A stretch of DNA of 20,412 nucleotides. Source: Baffinella frigidus (lineage: Eukaryota; Cryptophyceae; Cryptomonadales; Baffinellaceae). Made by a program: the position numbers and the translations under genes. Below are positions 1-9,100 of this stretch, one piece after another. The notes under the pieces are model-generated. The model searched no databases and had not been told where the DNA came from. It saw only the letters and a program-made list of their open reading frames with translations. Where the stretch lies: NCBI GenBank assembly GCA_026770585.1, contig MU646712.1, positions 204,656-225,067 of the forward strand, in the 5' to 3' direction. The first letter of the stretch is position 1; every line of letters begins with the position of its first letter.

Positions 1-128
1 ATGATTTAGGTCAAGGTTTTGAGGGTTTGGGGTTCAGGGTTTGGGGTTTGGGGTTTGAGGTTTAGGTTCTGGGTGCAGGGTTTAGGGATTAGGAGTTAGA
101 GTTCAGTGTTTAGGGTTCCAGGTTTGAC
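1..128. repeat. Degenerate TTTAGGG-type array (gene A intron)
   Basis: Interspersed units of gggtttg, gggttta and gggttca on the plus strand, which is CCCTAAA-like on gene A's sense strand. It follows the exon 4 donor, so it is probably the start of the next gene A intron. No further exon is visible before the window edge. Confidence 0.85.
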
Positions 129-183
129 CCGAAGATGATGGCGTCGGGGCACGAGAAAGTCAGGAAGGACCCTTCGCTCGTTC
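129..183 (-). CDS. Gene A exon 4 (unknown protein, partial gene)
   Basis: Minus-strand exon of 55 nt. Acceptor CCGAACCAG precedes position 183 and donor GG|GTCAAACC follows 129. It enters in phase 1 and leaves in phase 2. The peptide reads TSEGSFLTFSCPDAIIFG, clearly richer in protein-like composition than the flanking repeats. Its entry phase fits exon 3 exactly. The gene continues beyond the left edge, so the C-terminus is not seen. Function not recognised. Confidence 0.65.
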
Positions 184-373
184 CTGGTTCGGGGTTTGGG
201 GTTTGGGGTTCCTGGTTTCGGTTTTAGGGTTTGGGGTTCTTGGTTTCGTTTTTAGGGGAGGGGTCAGGGGTTTGGGGTTTGGGGTTTGGGGTTTATGGGT
301 TAGGGTTTAGGGGTTAGGATTTGGGGTTTGGGGTTTGGGGTTTGGGGTTTGGGGTTTGGGGTTTAGGGTTTAC
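184..373. repeat. TTTAGGG/TTTGGGG array (gene A intron 3)
   Basis: Almost pure 7-bp units gggtttg and gggttta with a few cctggtttcggtttt interruptions. It fills the whole intron between gene A exons 3 and 4 and supplies both splice edges: donor G|GTAAACCC and acceptor CCCGAACCAG on the minus strand. Confidence 0.9.
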
Positions 374-414
374 CGCAGATGGGAGGGATGAGGTAGTCCC
401 CGGCGAAGCACAGC
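374..414 (-). CDS. Gene A exon 3
   Basis: Minus-strand exon of 41 nt: acceptor CCCTAACCAG before 414 and donor ATCTGCG|GTAAACCC after 374. The peptide is LCFAGDYLIPPIC plus a split glycine codon at each end. It takes the one missing base after exon 2 and leaves one base for exon 4, so three consecutive exons keep a single reading frame. Hydrophobic with two cysteines; family not recognised. Confidence 0.65.
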
Positions 415-592
415 CTGGTTAGGGATTCGGGTTCAGGGGTGAGGGGCCGCTCGGAAGGCTACGATTCACATCTCCCCCGGATACCCGGGGATCACGTGAC
501 CAACAATGGCAGACTTTTGGCATGTTTCCTCAAGAAACAATGCGATCATCAACTTTAGAATGTTCCCTGTAGTGTTCCGAGTGGTTTGGGTT
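415..592. other. Start of the long gene A intron 2, non-repeat stretch
   Basis: About 180 bases of mostly unique sequence between the exon 3 acceptor and the GGGATTC array. It includes the palindrome ccccggatacccgggg-like core near 476-492. I see no exon with splice sites and matching phase. Confidence 0.4.
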
Positions 593-715
593 CAGGGATT
601 CGGGATTCGGGATTCGGGATTCGGGATTCGGGGTTTGGGATTTGGGATGTGGGATTCGGGATTTGGGATTCGAGATTCGGGTGTTGGGATTTGTGATTTG
701 TGATTCGGGATTCAG
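593..715. repeat. GGGATTC 7-bp tandem array
   Basis: Repeats of ggattcg and ggatttg with a 7-bp period. This is a drifted telomere-type array that keeps the heptamer length although its sequence has changed. It encodes spurious ORFs in all frames. Confidence 0.85.
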
Positions 716-742
716 GTTTTGGGTCAGCTCGAACGCCGACAA

Positions 743-899
743 GGCACAGCCTTGTCCGGGGAAACATATTTTTCTTCCATTTGATTCCAATGAAAATTAC
801 ACCACACATGATTTAATATTACTAGCAAGGACGAATTGTGTAGTAATTTTCATTGCCATCAAATGAAAGAAAAACAGGTTTCCCGATCAAGCCTGAGGC
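743..899. mobile_element. Foldback MITE, shared-core family, copy 1
   Basis: Long inverted arms: TCCGGGGAAAC...TTTTTCTTCCATTTGAT on the left pairs with the sequence ending AAAAACAGGTTTCCCGA on the right. The core (about 791-855) carries a GAAAATTAC / GTAATTTTC pair and TTTAATATTACTAG. The core is shared with elements at 9854 and 10559, while the outer arms are not. No ORF, so non-autonomous. Target duplication not clear. Confidence 0.75.
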
Positions 900-921
900 G
901 CGGGAGGAGGTGAGGGATTTC

Positions 922-1088
922 ATCCCGCCAGGCATTTGATTTAAATGCTCCGGGGTTCCCCGCATGCACGAAATATACCACATGTTTGGTCACGTCCAGG
1001 TCTGGACGTGACTGATTTGGTCAATTGCGTGGTAAATTTCGTTGATTCGGGGAACTCCGAAGCATTTAAATCAAATGCCTGGCGGGAT
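922..1088. mobile_element. Near-perfect 167-bp palindrome
   Basis: The arms begin ATCCCGCCAGGCATTTGATT and pair with the right end almost base for base. The centre is GTCCAGGTCTGGAC. It lies just downstream of the previous foldback element in the long gene A intron. Probably a non-autonomous foldback transposon; no coding capacity. Confidence 0.8.
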
Positions 1089-1591
1089 TAGATTAGGGTT
1101 GAGCGATGCGGGATTAGGGTTCTCTCTGAGTTTAGGGTTGCAGGACTAAGGATTCGGGTTTTCGGGTTTCGGGATTCGGGTTTCGGAAACTTGCCCTGCG
1201 ATATTCGAGAGGTTTTCGGGACTAGGGACTAGGGTTTAGGATTCCGGGTTTCGGGTTTCGAGAATCTAGCCCTGCCTCACTCGGGTTGACCGACTATTCT
1301 CAAGGTGGCGTGCGTGGTGTGCGGTACACATTCGTCAACATCGGTGCGGAAAAGAGCCCGGGCTCACCACATTGGTGAGACCACATAGACTGAGAAAGAG
1401 CTAGGTTTCGAGAAACTTGCCCTGCGATAGTCGAGAGGGTTTCGGGACAAGGGACTAGGGTCAGGATTCCAGGTTTCCGGTTTCGGTTACTTGCCCTGCG
1501 ATAGTCCAGAGAGAAGGGATTCGGGATTCGGGATTCGGGAGTCTGGCTTCGGGCTTCGGGAAAATTGCCCTACGATAGTCGAGAGGAGAGC
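1089..1591. repeat. Decayed copies of the gene A exon 2 donor edge plus an associated element
   Basis: On the minus strand the edge CTCTCCACCATTGCAGGGCA of exon 2 recurs in decayed form (CTCTCGACTATCGCAGGGCA-like) at about 1565-1586, 1491-1513, 1417-1437 and 1191-1212. Between them lie ggattcggg-type repeats and a copy (about 1266-1402) of a roughly 130-bp element whose ends resemble GCTCTTTCTCAGTC. All lie downstream of the true donor in gene A's direction. Confidence 0.7.
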
Positions 1592-1752
1592 CCACACAGA
1601 GGGCTACGAAGGGATTTTCGGCCCATAGCGGGCCACCTTTCCGTTACCTTGTCCGTAGGAACCCCACTATGTCCCTGCGGGTTGCCTACCGTAGGGTTCT
1701 AGGTCTTGTCGCTCAGGGGTTATTCGAAATCCCTTCGAAGTCCGCTGTGTGG
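1592..1752. mobile_element. MITE family CCACACAGCGG, copy 1
   Basis: About 28-bp terminal inverted repeats (CCACACAGAGGGCTACGAAG on the left, mirrored at the right end). The 161-bp body contains GTCCGTAGGAACCCC and CTACCGTAGGGTTCTAGG. A close second copy is at 16017..16166 and a shorter relative at 6094..6234. Non-coding. Confidence 0.8.
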
Positions 1753-1840
1753 GTGGGTTCGCGGTACAAATCCGTCGACTTTGGCGCGGAAAAGAGCCCT
1801 GGCGCACCACATCGGCGGGCCGAAATAGACTGAGATGGGG
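1753..1840. mobile_element. Fragment of the ~130-bp GACTGAG-ended element
   Basis: Contains gcggtacaaatccgtc, ggaaaagagcc and atagactgaga, shared with copies near 1266-1402, 4985-5110 (opposite orientation), 9770-9852 and 11925-12013. It directly follows the gene A exon 2 donor on the minus strand and has been copied along with that donor edge. Confidence 0.6.
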
Positions 1841-1852
1841 CGAGAAACTTGC

Positions 1853-1914
1853 CCTGCAATGGTGGAGAGCAGCGCCCAGGAGCAGGGCACGTCGATCCAA
1901 TGCTCCCTCACCTC
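1853..1914 (-). CDS. Gene A exon 2
   Basis: Minus-strand exon of 62 nt. Acceptor CCCTCAACAG precedes 1914. The peptide runs EVREHWIDVPCSWALLSTIA and the exon enters in phase 0, as exon 1 requires. The donor reads GCAGG|GCAAGT, a GC donor with otherwise good consensus. It leaves two bases, which the single leading base of exon 3 completes to a glycine codon. Exons lying between 1853 and 414 cannot be ruled out, but none is needed for frame. Confidence 0.6.
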
Positions 1915-1918
1915 CTGT

Positions 1919-2060
1919 TGAGGGTTTCGGGTTTCGGGTTTGGGGTGTATGGTTTAGGGTTCAGGGTTTGGGGTTTGGGGTTTAGGGTTTGGGGTTTGGG
2001 GTTTAGGGTTTAGGGTTTAGGGTTTAGGGTTTGGGGTTTAGGGTTTAGGGTTTAGGGTTG
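1919..2060. repeat. TTTAGGG/TTTGGGG array (gene A intron 1)
   Basis: Nearly uninterrupted gggttta and gggtttg heptamers up to gggttgagg. On gene A's sense strand this is the C-rich tract just upstream of the exon 2 acceptor. Confidence 0.92.
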
Positions 2061-2116
2061 AGGTTGCATTGGAGAGAGAGACCTTCATGAATACGGTTCA
2101 GAAGACCTACACGGTA

Positions 2117-2289
2117 CCACAAACCCTCACGGACGGACCAAATCCTTTGATTTCGACCTGTTCCCGAAAAGATAATTGTTTACCAAGATTGGGACTTAAG
2201 TTGACACTGAGACCCCAGACCTGGGGTCTGTGCAAGGGGAATCTGAGGTCTGAAAATCGACGATTTGGTCTTTCTGTGAGGGTTGGTGG
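2117..2289. mobile_element. Foldback element in gene A intron 1
   Basis: The left arm CCACAAACCCTCACGGACGG and the following ACCAAATC...GATTTC pair with the right arm ending GTGAGGGTTGGTGG. The centre contains the perfect palindrome AGACCCCAGACCTGGGGTCT at about 2211-2230. About 173 bp, no coding potential. Confidence 0.7.
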
Positions 2290-2757
2290 TAGCCATGTAG
2301 GCGCCCCCAGGGGCTATGTCTCGGAGATCCCACGACCGTTCACTCGACTGGACATATGATGGTGAGTCTCACGACTGGTACCTCAACCAAACACGGTGTG
2401 TACCGGGGGAAACGCTGTTTGGCGAACTGTAACTCTGATCAAGAAACAGGTGGGGGATTCTCGTTTGATGTGTCAGACGAGTCCGTGAGTGCCTGTTCTG
2501 ACTTGCTGAAGTGTGTAACGATAGGTGGGCACATCTGAAGCTTTTGCGACGCCACGTGAGGGGGGCAAGGCCCTTTGCACCAACACACGAGCCCCCGCGA
2601 GGATTTTACCCGTCCGCTTTAGCATCGCACACCCGTTAAAGATCCCACCGCGATGGGGTGCGATCGCGGTGTTCTCGTGTCAACGGAAGGAACCCAGGAT
2701 CCCGCCTCGATGTGCTCGAAAATGATGCGGGGCGCGGCAGCAAGCGATGCAGCATAC
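2290..2757. other. Unique part of gene A intron 1
   Basis: About 470 bases without telomere-like repeats. It includes the small palindrome tagccatgtaggcgcccccaggggcta-like near 2290-2320 and cgatggggtgcgatcg near 2651-2666. Short ORFs in both directions look like chance. The first bases after exon 1 (GTATGC on the minus strand) are a good donor. Confidence 0.4.
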
Positions 2758-2895
2758 CTTCTCGATGCCGGCCTCGAACGAAACCGGCGCGGGCTTGCCT
2801 TTCGCCTTCGAAGGGGTTGCACTAGCGCCCGGCTTGGGCGCAAAAGGGTTCGCGGGGGAGCGCGAGCCGCTGCGCGCTCGCGTCGTGGGAGGCAT
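2758..2895 (-). CDS. Gene A exon 1 with start codon (unknown protein)
   Basis: 138 nt, 46 codons. The ATG is in a favourable ACCATGC context. The peptide begins MPPTTRARSGSRSPANPFAP: basic and rich in proline, serine and alanine, as in a disordered N-terminal tail or possibly a targeting extension. It ends in EAGIEK before a strong donor AAG|GTATGC. The open frame continues past the donor to position 2680, but its composition changes there. Exons 1 to 4 chain without a frame break, giving about 98 residues so far. Function not recognised. Confidence 0.65.
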
Positions 2896-3112
2896 GGTTC
2901 AGACGATGGGAGCGGAAGAACGGGAAGGGAAAGTCCACGGCCCCCAGTGCCGGCAGGGAATAAAGAATACAACATTTTAAATTTGAAGCGTTGTGACTTT
3001 TGAGACCAAAAGTTGACAACAAATCGCGCACCTTTATCGTGGTGGTCACATCGGACGTTCAGTGCACGGGCGGGGCGCGCTGCCTCCTCGAGAGTGTCAG
3101 TCAGCCGGCAGC
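2896..3112. promoter_or_regulatory. Divergent, probably bidirectional promoter
   Basis: This 217-bp gap separates the start codons of gene A (2895, minus) and gene B (3113, plus). It is free of telomere-type repeats. An AT-rich core with acattttaaatttgaag sits at about 2970-2986. Next to it is the imperfect palindrome GTGACTTTTGagacCAAAAGTTGAC (2993..3017). There is no textbook TATA box. The promoter role is inferred from position and the composition dip. Confidence 0.6.
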
Positions 3113-3175
3113 ATGCCATCAGGGAGCGAAGACGGTGGCGATTCTGATGATGAGATGCCGGAACTCGTCCAGTCG
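3113..3175 (+). CDS. Gene B exon 1 with start codon
   Basis: 21 codons starting MPSGSEDGGDSDDEMPELVQ, strongly acidic. The ATG has A at -3. The donor is TCG|GTACGC; reading on would hit TAG at 3200, so splicing is required. Leaves in phase 0. No upstream ATG in this frame gives a better start. Confidence 0.7.
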
Positions 3176-6100
3176 GTACGCCAGCAGCACCCCTGCCGTT
3201 AGCGCGCCTCACGGGGCTGTCGAGCCACCGTCAGGGCTGCTGCAGCCGTGTCCCGCCCCTGTTGGCCAAGTTGCCGCGTGCGCTCCCCATCCTGTACCCG
3301 CGCAGTAACCGCCAGCCCCCCCCCGTTCAGGAGGAGAGCGGCGACGAAGATATCTCCTGTGACAAGGTAGTCTTCCCGCCTCGTGTCAAGCGCGCTGCTG
3401 TGCCGCCTGCCAGCCCCCCCTCTCCCCTCCTCCCGCCAGCAGGGTCTGTCTATCAACTAATACATCACGTGACTGCGTTGCGTGCAGCCCGCCGCGCCGC
3501 GAATGGCAGCAGCCCCAGCTGCAGCTGCAGCCGCGGGGAGCAGGACCAATGGTGCCGCCGGGGGAAGCTCTCTGGCAGGGTTCAAGCCCGGGTTCCTCGA
3601 CGGGAACAACAACCGCAGCGGCGCCCCTCGCCAGCACGACTCGCACCAGTGGGCGGGGCGGCTGCCTCGCGACGCCTGCCCCGTCCTGCCCGCCAACGTG
3701 TTCAAGCGCGTGATTGCCCCCCCCGGGCGCGGCGCACACGTCCGGCTCGAGAAGGCGCTCGAGGGCATCGTCGCCCTCATGGGCCGGACCAACTACGATA
3801 AGGACTACCCCTGCAACTCCACGGCGCTGCGCGCGCTCGTCGTGTGCATGCACGCCGGACCCTCGTGGGGATATCCCGGCGACGAGAACCAGCAGGCGCC
3901 CCTCGCGTGCGACGTCGGGTCCATCATGGAGTTCCTCACCGAGCGCATCGCACGGCAGCCCAAGGCGAAGGCGATCAACATTCAGACCATCATCACGCGG
4001 TGCGCCCCGCCCCCCAGCCCCATGCCCCAGCCTGCCCCCCCCCCGAAATTTCAACCCCCCCCTCTGCTTGTTGCGGCAACGCGAGGATGCCTCGGGGCTG
4101 CCTCTCAGCCTGATTCATCCGCCAGATCAGCAAGACCATCAGGGCTCTCCCCCCTCTAACCCTGACGGGGCCATCCCCTTCCCCCCGGACACCACGGTGG
4201 GGATCGTCGGCGCGTGTCTCCACTACGTGCGCCACAAAGAGCGGCGCTCTTTCTTTGTTTTTTTTTCTGGGGCGAGGCACCCCTCTAAGCGAAAGGTTTC
4301 TGCCCTGTGAGAAAAGGGTGCTGGCAGGGTGAGCCCGCAGCGCGGTCCCCAACGGCTGAGAGGGCGCGGCTGGTCGCGGCTGCTGCGCGTGTCACCGCGC
4401 GAGTCACCCCACAAAGAGCGCGCGCGCGCGCCCGTCGCCCCACAAAGAGCCCCGCCTCACCGCGCGAAACCCAGCGTGCACCTAGGGGGAGGCGGTTTCT
4501 TATGACCCCGCCGACCCTCTGGGACCACGGTAGGGTCCTAGGGATAGGCCCACGGGAGTTACAGGGATACCTCGCTCCTCCGAATCGGAGCGACGGTCTC
4601 CTTGTCGTGGTCGGTCTGAGTGTTGGTGTGATGGATAAAGCGCAGGTCGCGGCTGGTGCGCGCCATCAAGGAGATGATGTTCCTGCACCTCCGCTGCTAC
4701 TCGGAGTCGACCCACCAGGCGTGGCTCGCCACCTGGCGTTCTATCGGCGGCAAGGTCGTCCACCCACCCACTCAGCAGCCACCGGGGGCTTCACGGATAC
4801 ACTCCATCTAAACCATTTGTACCAGAATCTTATCCATTGCCCTGGAACCTAACCGAAATTTCGCCTTGAATTCAAGGCGAAAAAGAACTCGGCCGCTGCT
4901 AAGTGGACACACACAAAGTCGCGCAGGTGACGTTTGCACCCCCGCAAAGGCGGGAAGGTCTCTCGCCAGCTCTCTCTCTCGATCGATGTGGGCTCTCGCC
5001 GGTTTGGGGCGCCCGGGCTCTTCGGAGCGGAAACGTTGACGGATTTGTACCACACACCCAGCTTGTCGGCTGAAGAATAGTCGGGCAGCCCGATCGAGAC
5101 TGAGCTGGCAGGTTGGTTGCACGCATCTTGCTTTGTGCCGTGCGGGAGCAGTTTCTGGGTTGGTCCAATTTCTGGTTCGTTCCATTTTCTGGTTTGGTCC
5201 AGTTTCTGGTTTGGAGCAGTTTCTGGTTTGGGCCCGTGCATGCGTACCGTAAGCTCCACACAGCGTTCCCGGGGGGGAGATGCGTGTTCTTGAATGCGAC
5301 AACACGAGCACCACACAGTACCACAACAGTCTTGTGGACATACAAGGTGGCGTCGCCCCTGGCCACAAAGTAGCGCACATCGTCCCGGCAGATGGCTGGG
5401 GTATTACGCCAGGATTTTATGCTACGCACCAAACCCTGAACCACACATCCAGAACCATAAATAATAAAAATAAATAGGGCAGTCACCCAAACTCAACCCC
5501 CGGAGCAGGTCCCGGAGCAGAACCGCCCCCCCCTAGGACCCTACTGTAGGCCTATGTCTAGGGCCCTATGGTGGTTCTAGGGGGGGGGGGGGGGGTTCTT
5601 ATGAGCGAGGTACCCCTGTATGGGACCTTATTTTGGAGTATGAAGGACCTGCACATGAACACAGCCTCGGCGGGGGTACAGATAGTATGCTTCTTCTGCT
5701 TCTGTTTTACTCTCGATACAGGTCCTAAAATGGGTTCTTGAGCCTTGAGTTGAGTGATACAAAAGTCTATGAGCCTTATAGTGTGCCCTTAACATAGCAC
5801 AGAACATTCGGTGCATGGCGGCCGTGTTGGCATGAAGGAACGCCTCTCCCTTATCCCTTAAGTGGCCAGTAGGCTCATACGCCCTACGGTAGGGTCCTAG
5901 GACCTGACCAGGACGAGTTAGGGCGAATATCCACCCTATGGGCACTCAAGGGATAACTAGCACATCAGGTGAGCAGGTCCCGGAGCAGAAGGAAGGGCCC
6001 CAAACCCTACACCCCACACCCGATGGGGTTATTTTATTGGATGTGGATGAAGCGCCTAACCCTAAACCCCGATGCCCAAACCCCACACCCTAACCACACG

Positions 6101-9100
6101 GTAGGCTACACGGGTTTCGTCGAAACCCCAGATTCTGGGGGGTAACGTGACCAAAGTTGCACCAGAAAAGCCCTCAAGTTAATTGCCTCAAGGCAAGTTG
6201 ACTTTTGATGAAAGGTCCGTAGTCCGCCGTGTGGCCCTAAATTTTCAAGCTTGAATCCCGAAGCAGGTCCTGGAGAAGAAGTAGGACCTTGAGATGGGGA
6301 CGTTTCACTGGAGTATGCTGTCTTAGCCTAACCCCCAAACCCCAGACCCCACCCCCTACACCCCACACCTCTGCGCTGCGTCGCGGGGCCCTAAACCCTT
6401 AAATCCCCATCCTTCAGCTCTAAATTTTGAAGGTTGGATCCCGGAGCAGGTCCCGGAGCAGAAGCAGGACCTTCAGATGGGGACCTCCCCGTGGATGTGG
6501 ATGAAGCGTCACCAGGTCCAATTTCTCTCGCTCTCTCTCTCTCGCTCTCGCTCTCGCTCTCGCTCTCTCTCTCTCTTCCTCCCTCTCTGGCTCCCGCTCT
6601 CCCGCCGCCCCTGGATGTGGATGAAACGTCACCAGGTCCAATCTATCTCTCGCTCGCTCGCTCGCTCGCTCGCTCTCTCTCGCTGCCCCCCTGGATATGG
6701 ATGAAGCGTCACCAGGTCCCATTTCAATCTTAAACGCTAAACTATCTGAATATTAAATCTTAAACCCTAAACCCTTTGAAGCTTAAACCCTAAACCCTCT
6801 GAATCTTAAACTCTAAACCCTCCGAATGTCAAATTCCAACCCTCTGACTCTTAAACTCTCAACCCTAAACCCTCTGTAGCTTAAAATCTAAACCCTCTGA
6901 ACCTCAAACCCTCAACCCTCTGAATCTTAAATCCTAAACCCTCTGAATCTTAAACTCTAGACCCTCCGAATCTGAAACCCCAACCCCTCGAATCTCAAAC
7001 CCCAAACCCTCTGAATCTCAAACCCTAAACCCTCTGCATCTCGAAGCCCCAACGCGCTGGAAAGTAGATGATGCACTTGGAGCGCGACTCGCGACTGGAG
7101 CAGAGCGAGCACCGCGCCTTTAGGGGTTAGGGGATCTCTGTGAAAACGCAACGGTCCGGACGTGCTTGGGGGCAAATTTCGCACGGTTGGTGGTATTTTT
7201 CACCGAACTGAGCTCAACTTCTATGTTCCACCCACGTGGAGCAATTGACACCCCCAACTTGCTGGAAAGCTCATCATGCACGCGGAGCACGACTACAACA
7301 CCGCTCACTAAAACCCCGGGACCCCATTTGCTGCGGAAATTGCCCTTATATCCGAGGCTTTCCGGCATCCTAACTCAGCGGATTTGCTATAATCGTAGTA
7401 AGATTGTACAATTCATTGCGTGGTACAAATTCAAGTTTTTTGTTGAGATGCGCGTAGGGGTCTCAAGGACGTAGTTTAAACCCTCGGCGCGCTGGGCAGT
7501 TCATCATGCACGCGGAGCGCGACTACAACATCACCGCGCTCCTCATCGAGGATTTCTGCTGCCTCGGTGAAACCCCAAACCCTAAACCCCAAACCCTTAC
7601 CCCAAACCCTAAACCCTAAACCCCAACCCTGCTTTTAGAGGACTTTTGCTGCCTCGGTGCTGTCTGAACCGTTCTGCTTCTCTTCTGTTTTACACTCAGA
7701 TTTTTGGAAATGTATCAACTTCAACCACCTACTACCGCTGGCGCCGGTGCCCTGGACCCCTAAACCCTAAACGATTCCAAACTGCTTCTCAACGCTAAAA
7801 CCTACACCGTAACCCCCAACCCCAATTCATGATCCGTCATCCCTCATCCCCAAACCCTAAACCCTACACCATCCCTAAACCATAAAGCATAGTAGTGCGT
7901 GAACCCCTAAACCCTAAACCCTAAACCCTAAACCCTCAACCCCAAACCCAGAGGAGTGGGCCATCGCGAACCAGAAGCTGGGCGATGAGTCGTACCTCCA
8001 CCAGGTCTTAACCCTACACCCTAAACCCTAAACCCTGAACCCTAAACCCTAAACCCTGAGCTCTACACCCTACACCCTGAACCCTAAACCCTAAACCCTA
8101 AACCCTAACCAGCGGTGGCTGCGCCTCGACACCGTGCGTCTGTGGTGCACGGAGTCCTGGCCGTCGTACGGCGACATCAAACGGTCTGTTTCCCCGCCCC
8201 CGTACCTGTCGTGTCAAGGGTTTGGGGGTTTCGTGCAGGAGCGCTGCTGTCAATCATAACGTCCTCCGTATTCTTTCTGGGACCCATACCCTTGAGCGAT
8301 ACAAACCCTAAACCCTAAACCCTAAACGGTCTCGCCTGGCCGCGGTATGGGTGGTCCCGCCTGGCAGCGCCTCGACACAGTGCGCCTGTGTCTTGCAAAA
8401 AGCTAACGCCAGCGAGGTACTTGAAGCCTACGGATTGGCTACGGTAGGAGCCCCCCTCCTACGACTTTTAAAGACCTTTTTGTTTTTAACGTCGTAGGAG
8501 GAGGGGGGGTTCCTACCGTAGGCTAAGGGGTCCGCTGGCGTTAGCTTGTGGCATTATGTGGTGCACGGTGTCCTGGCCCTCGTGCCGACATCCAACGGTC
8601 TGGTAGATTCCCCGATCCCGAATCGACCATAAATTATAAATTCTGCGCTAGCCCGGAATCTCAATATGTCCGAACATAAACCCTAAACCCTAATAATTAT
8701 CGCATGCATACGGCGATAATCCGCCGGTGTGCGCTCTTCCTGTCCCCGTATCTCTCGTGTGTAGGGGTTCGGGGTTTCGTATCTCTCGTGTGTAGGGGTT
8801 CGGGGTTTCGTGCAAGAGCGCTGGCTGCGCCGTGTTTCCCCTGTTTGGCAAGCCTCAACCCTGTTTCCGGCAGGTGCCCTCAGCTGGCTCGCATCGAGGG
8901 CATGTCTATCTCGAGCCTAGATCCTGAACCCGCGACGCTAAATATGTGGCGACCATCTCGAGCCTCGACCCTGAACCCTCAACGCGAAATATGTGGCGAC
9001 CTGCCCAGGGCGAGTTGGGGCGATTAACCGCCCGTCCGATTAATCGCCCGTCCGCCACTTAAGGGATAAACCCTAATGGTGTGGTGATCGGCAGGTACCC

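Larger units (their letters stand above)
5490..6449. repeat. Gene B intron 5, distal part: decayed copies of the exon 6 acceptor edge
   Basis: Copies of ccggagcaggtcccggagca occur at about 5501-5520, 5969-5988 and 6255-6275. The third extends into a damaged version of the whole exon (gtaggaccttgagatgggga, with an in-frame stop). Another piece, ggatgtggatgaagcg, is near 6039. The real exon 6 follows at 6450. The stretch 5617-5850 is unique and I see no gene in it. Confidence 0.7.

Noticed and set aside
1-2060. A true telomere or chromosome end
   Set aside because: Repeats are degenerate, change strand with gene orientation, and alternate with exons and transposons through the full 20 kb.
2619-3212. 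197-codon minus-strand ORF rich in Arg, Ala and Pro
   Set aside because: It overlaps the better supported gene A exon 1 (different frame), the promoter interval and gene B exon 1. GC-rich DNA gives such ORFs by chance.
3386-4054. 222-codon minus-strand ORF opposite exon 3
   Set aside because: Shadow of exon 3; the plus frame has sensible composition and fits splice phases on both sides.
4214-4310. Exon 4 extended through LHYVRHKE to the TGA at 4308, ending gene B there
   Set aside because: The extension ends in a T-run and low-complexity sequence, and exon 5 fits in phase with the donor at 4213. It remains a possible alternative end or retained intron.
4899-5486. 190-195 codon overlapping minus-strand ORFs
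   Set aside because: They run through a minisatellite and an inverted-repeat element. Only the 148-nt part with splice sites (5248-5395) looks protein-like.
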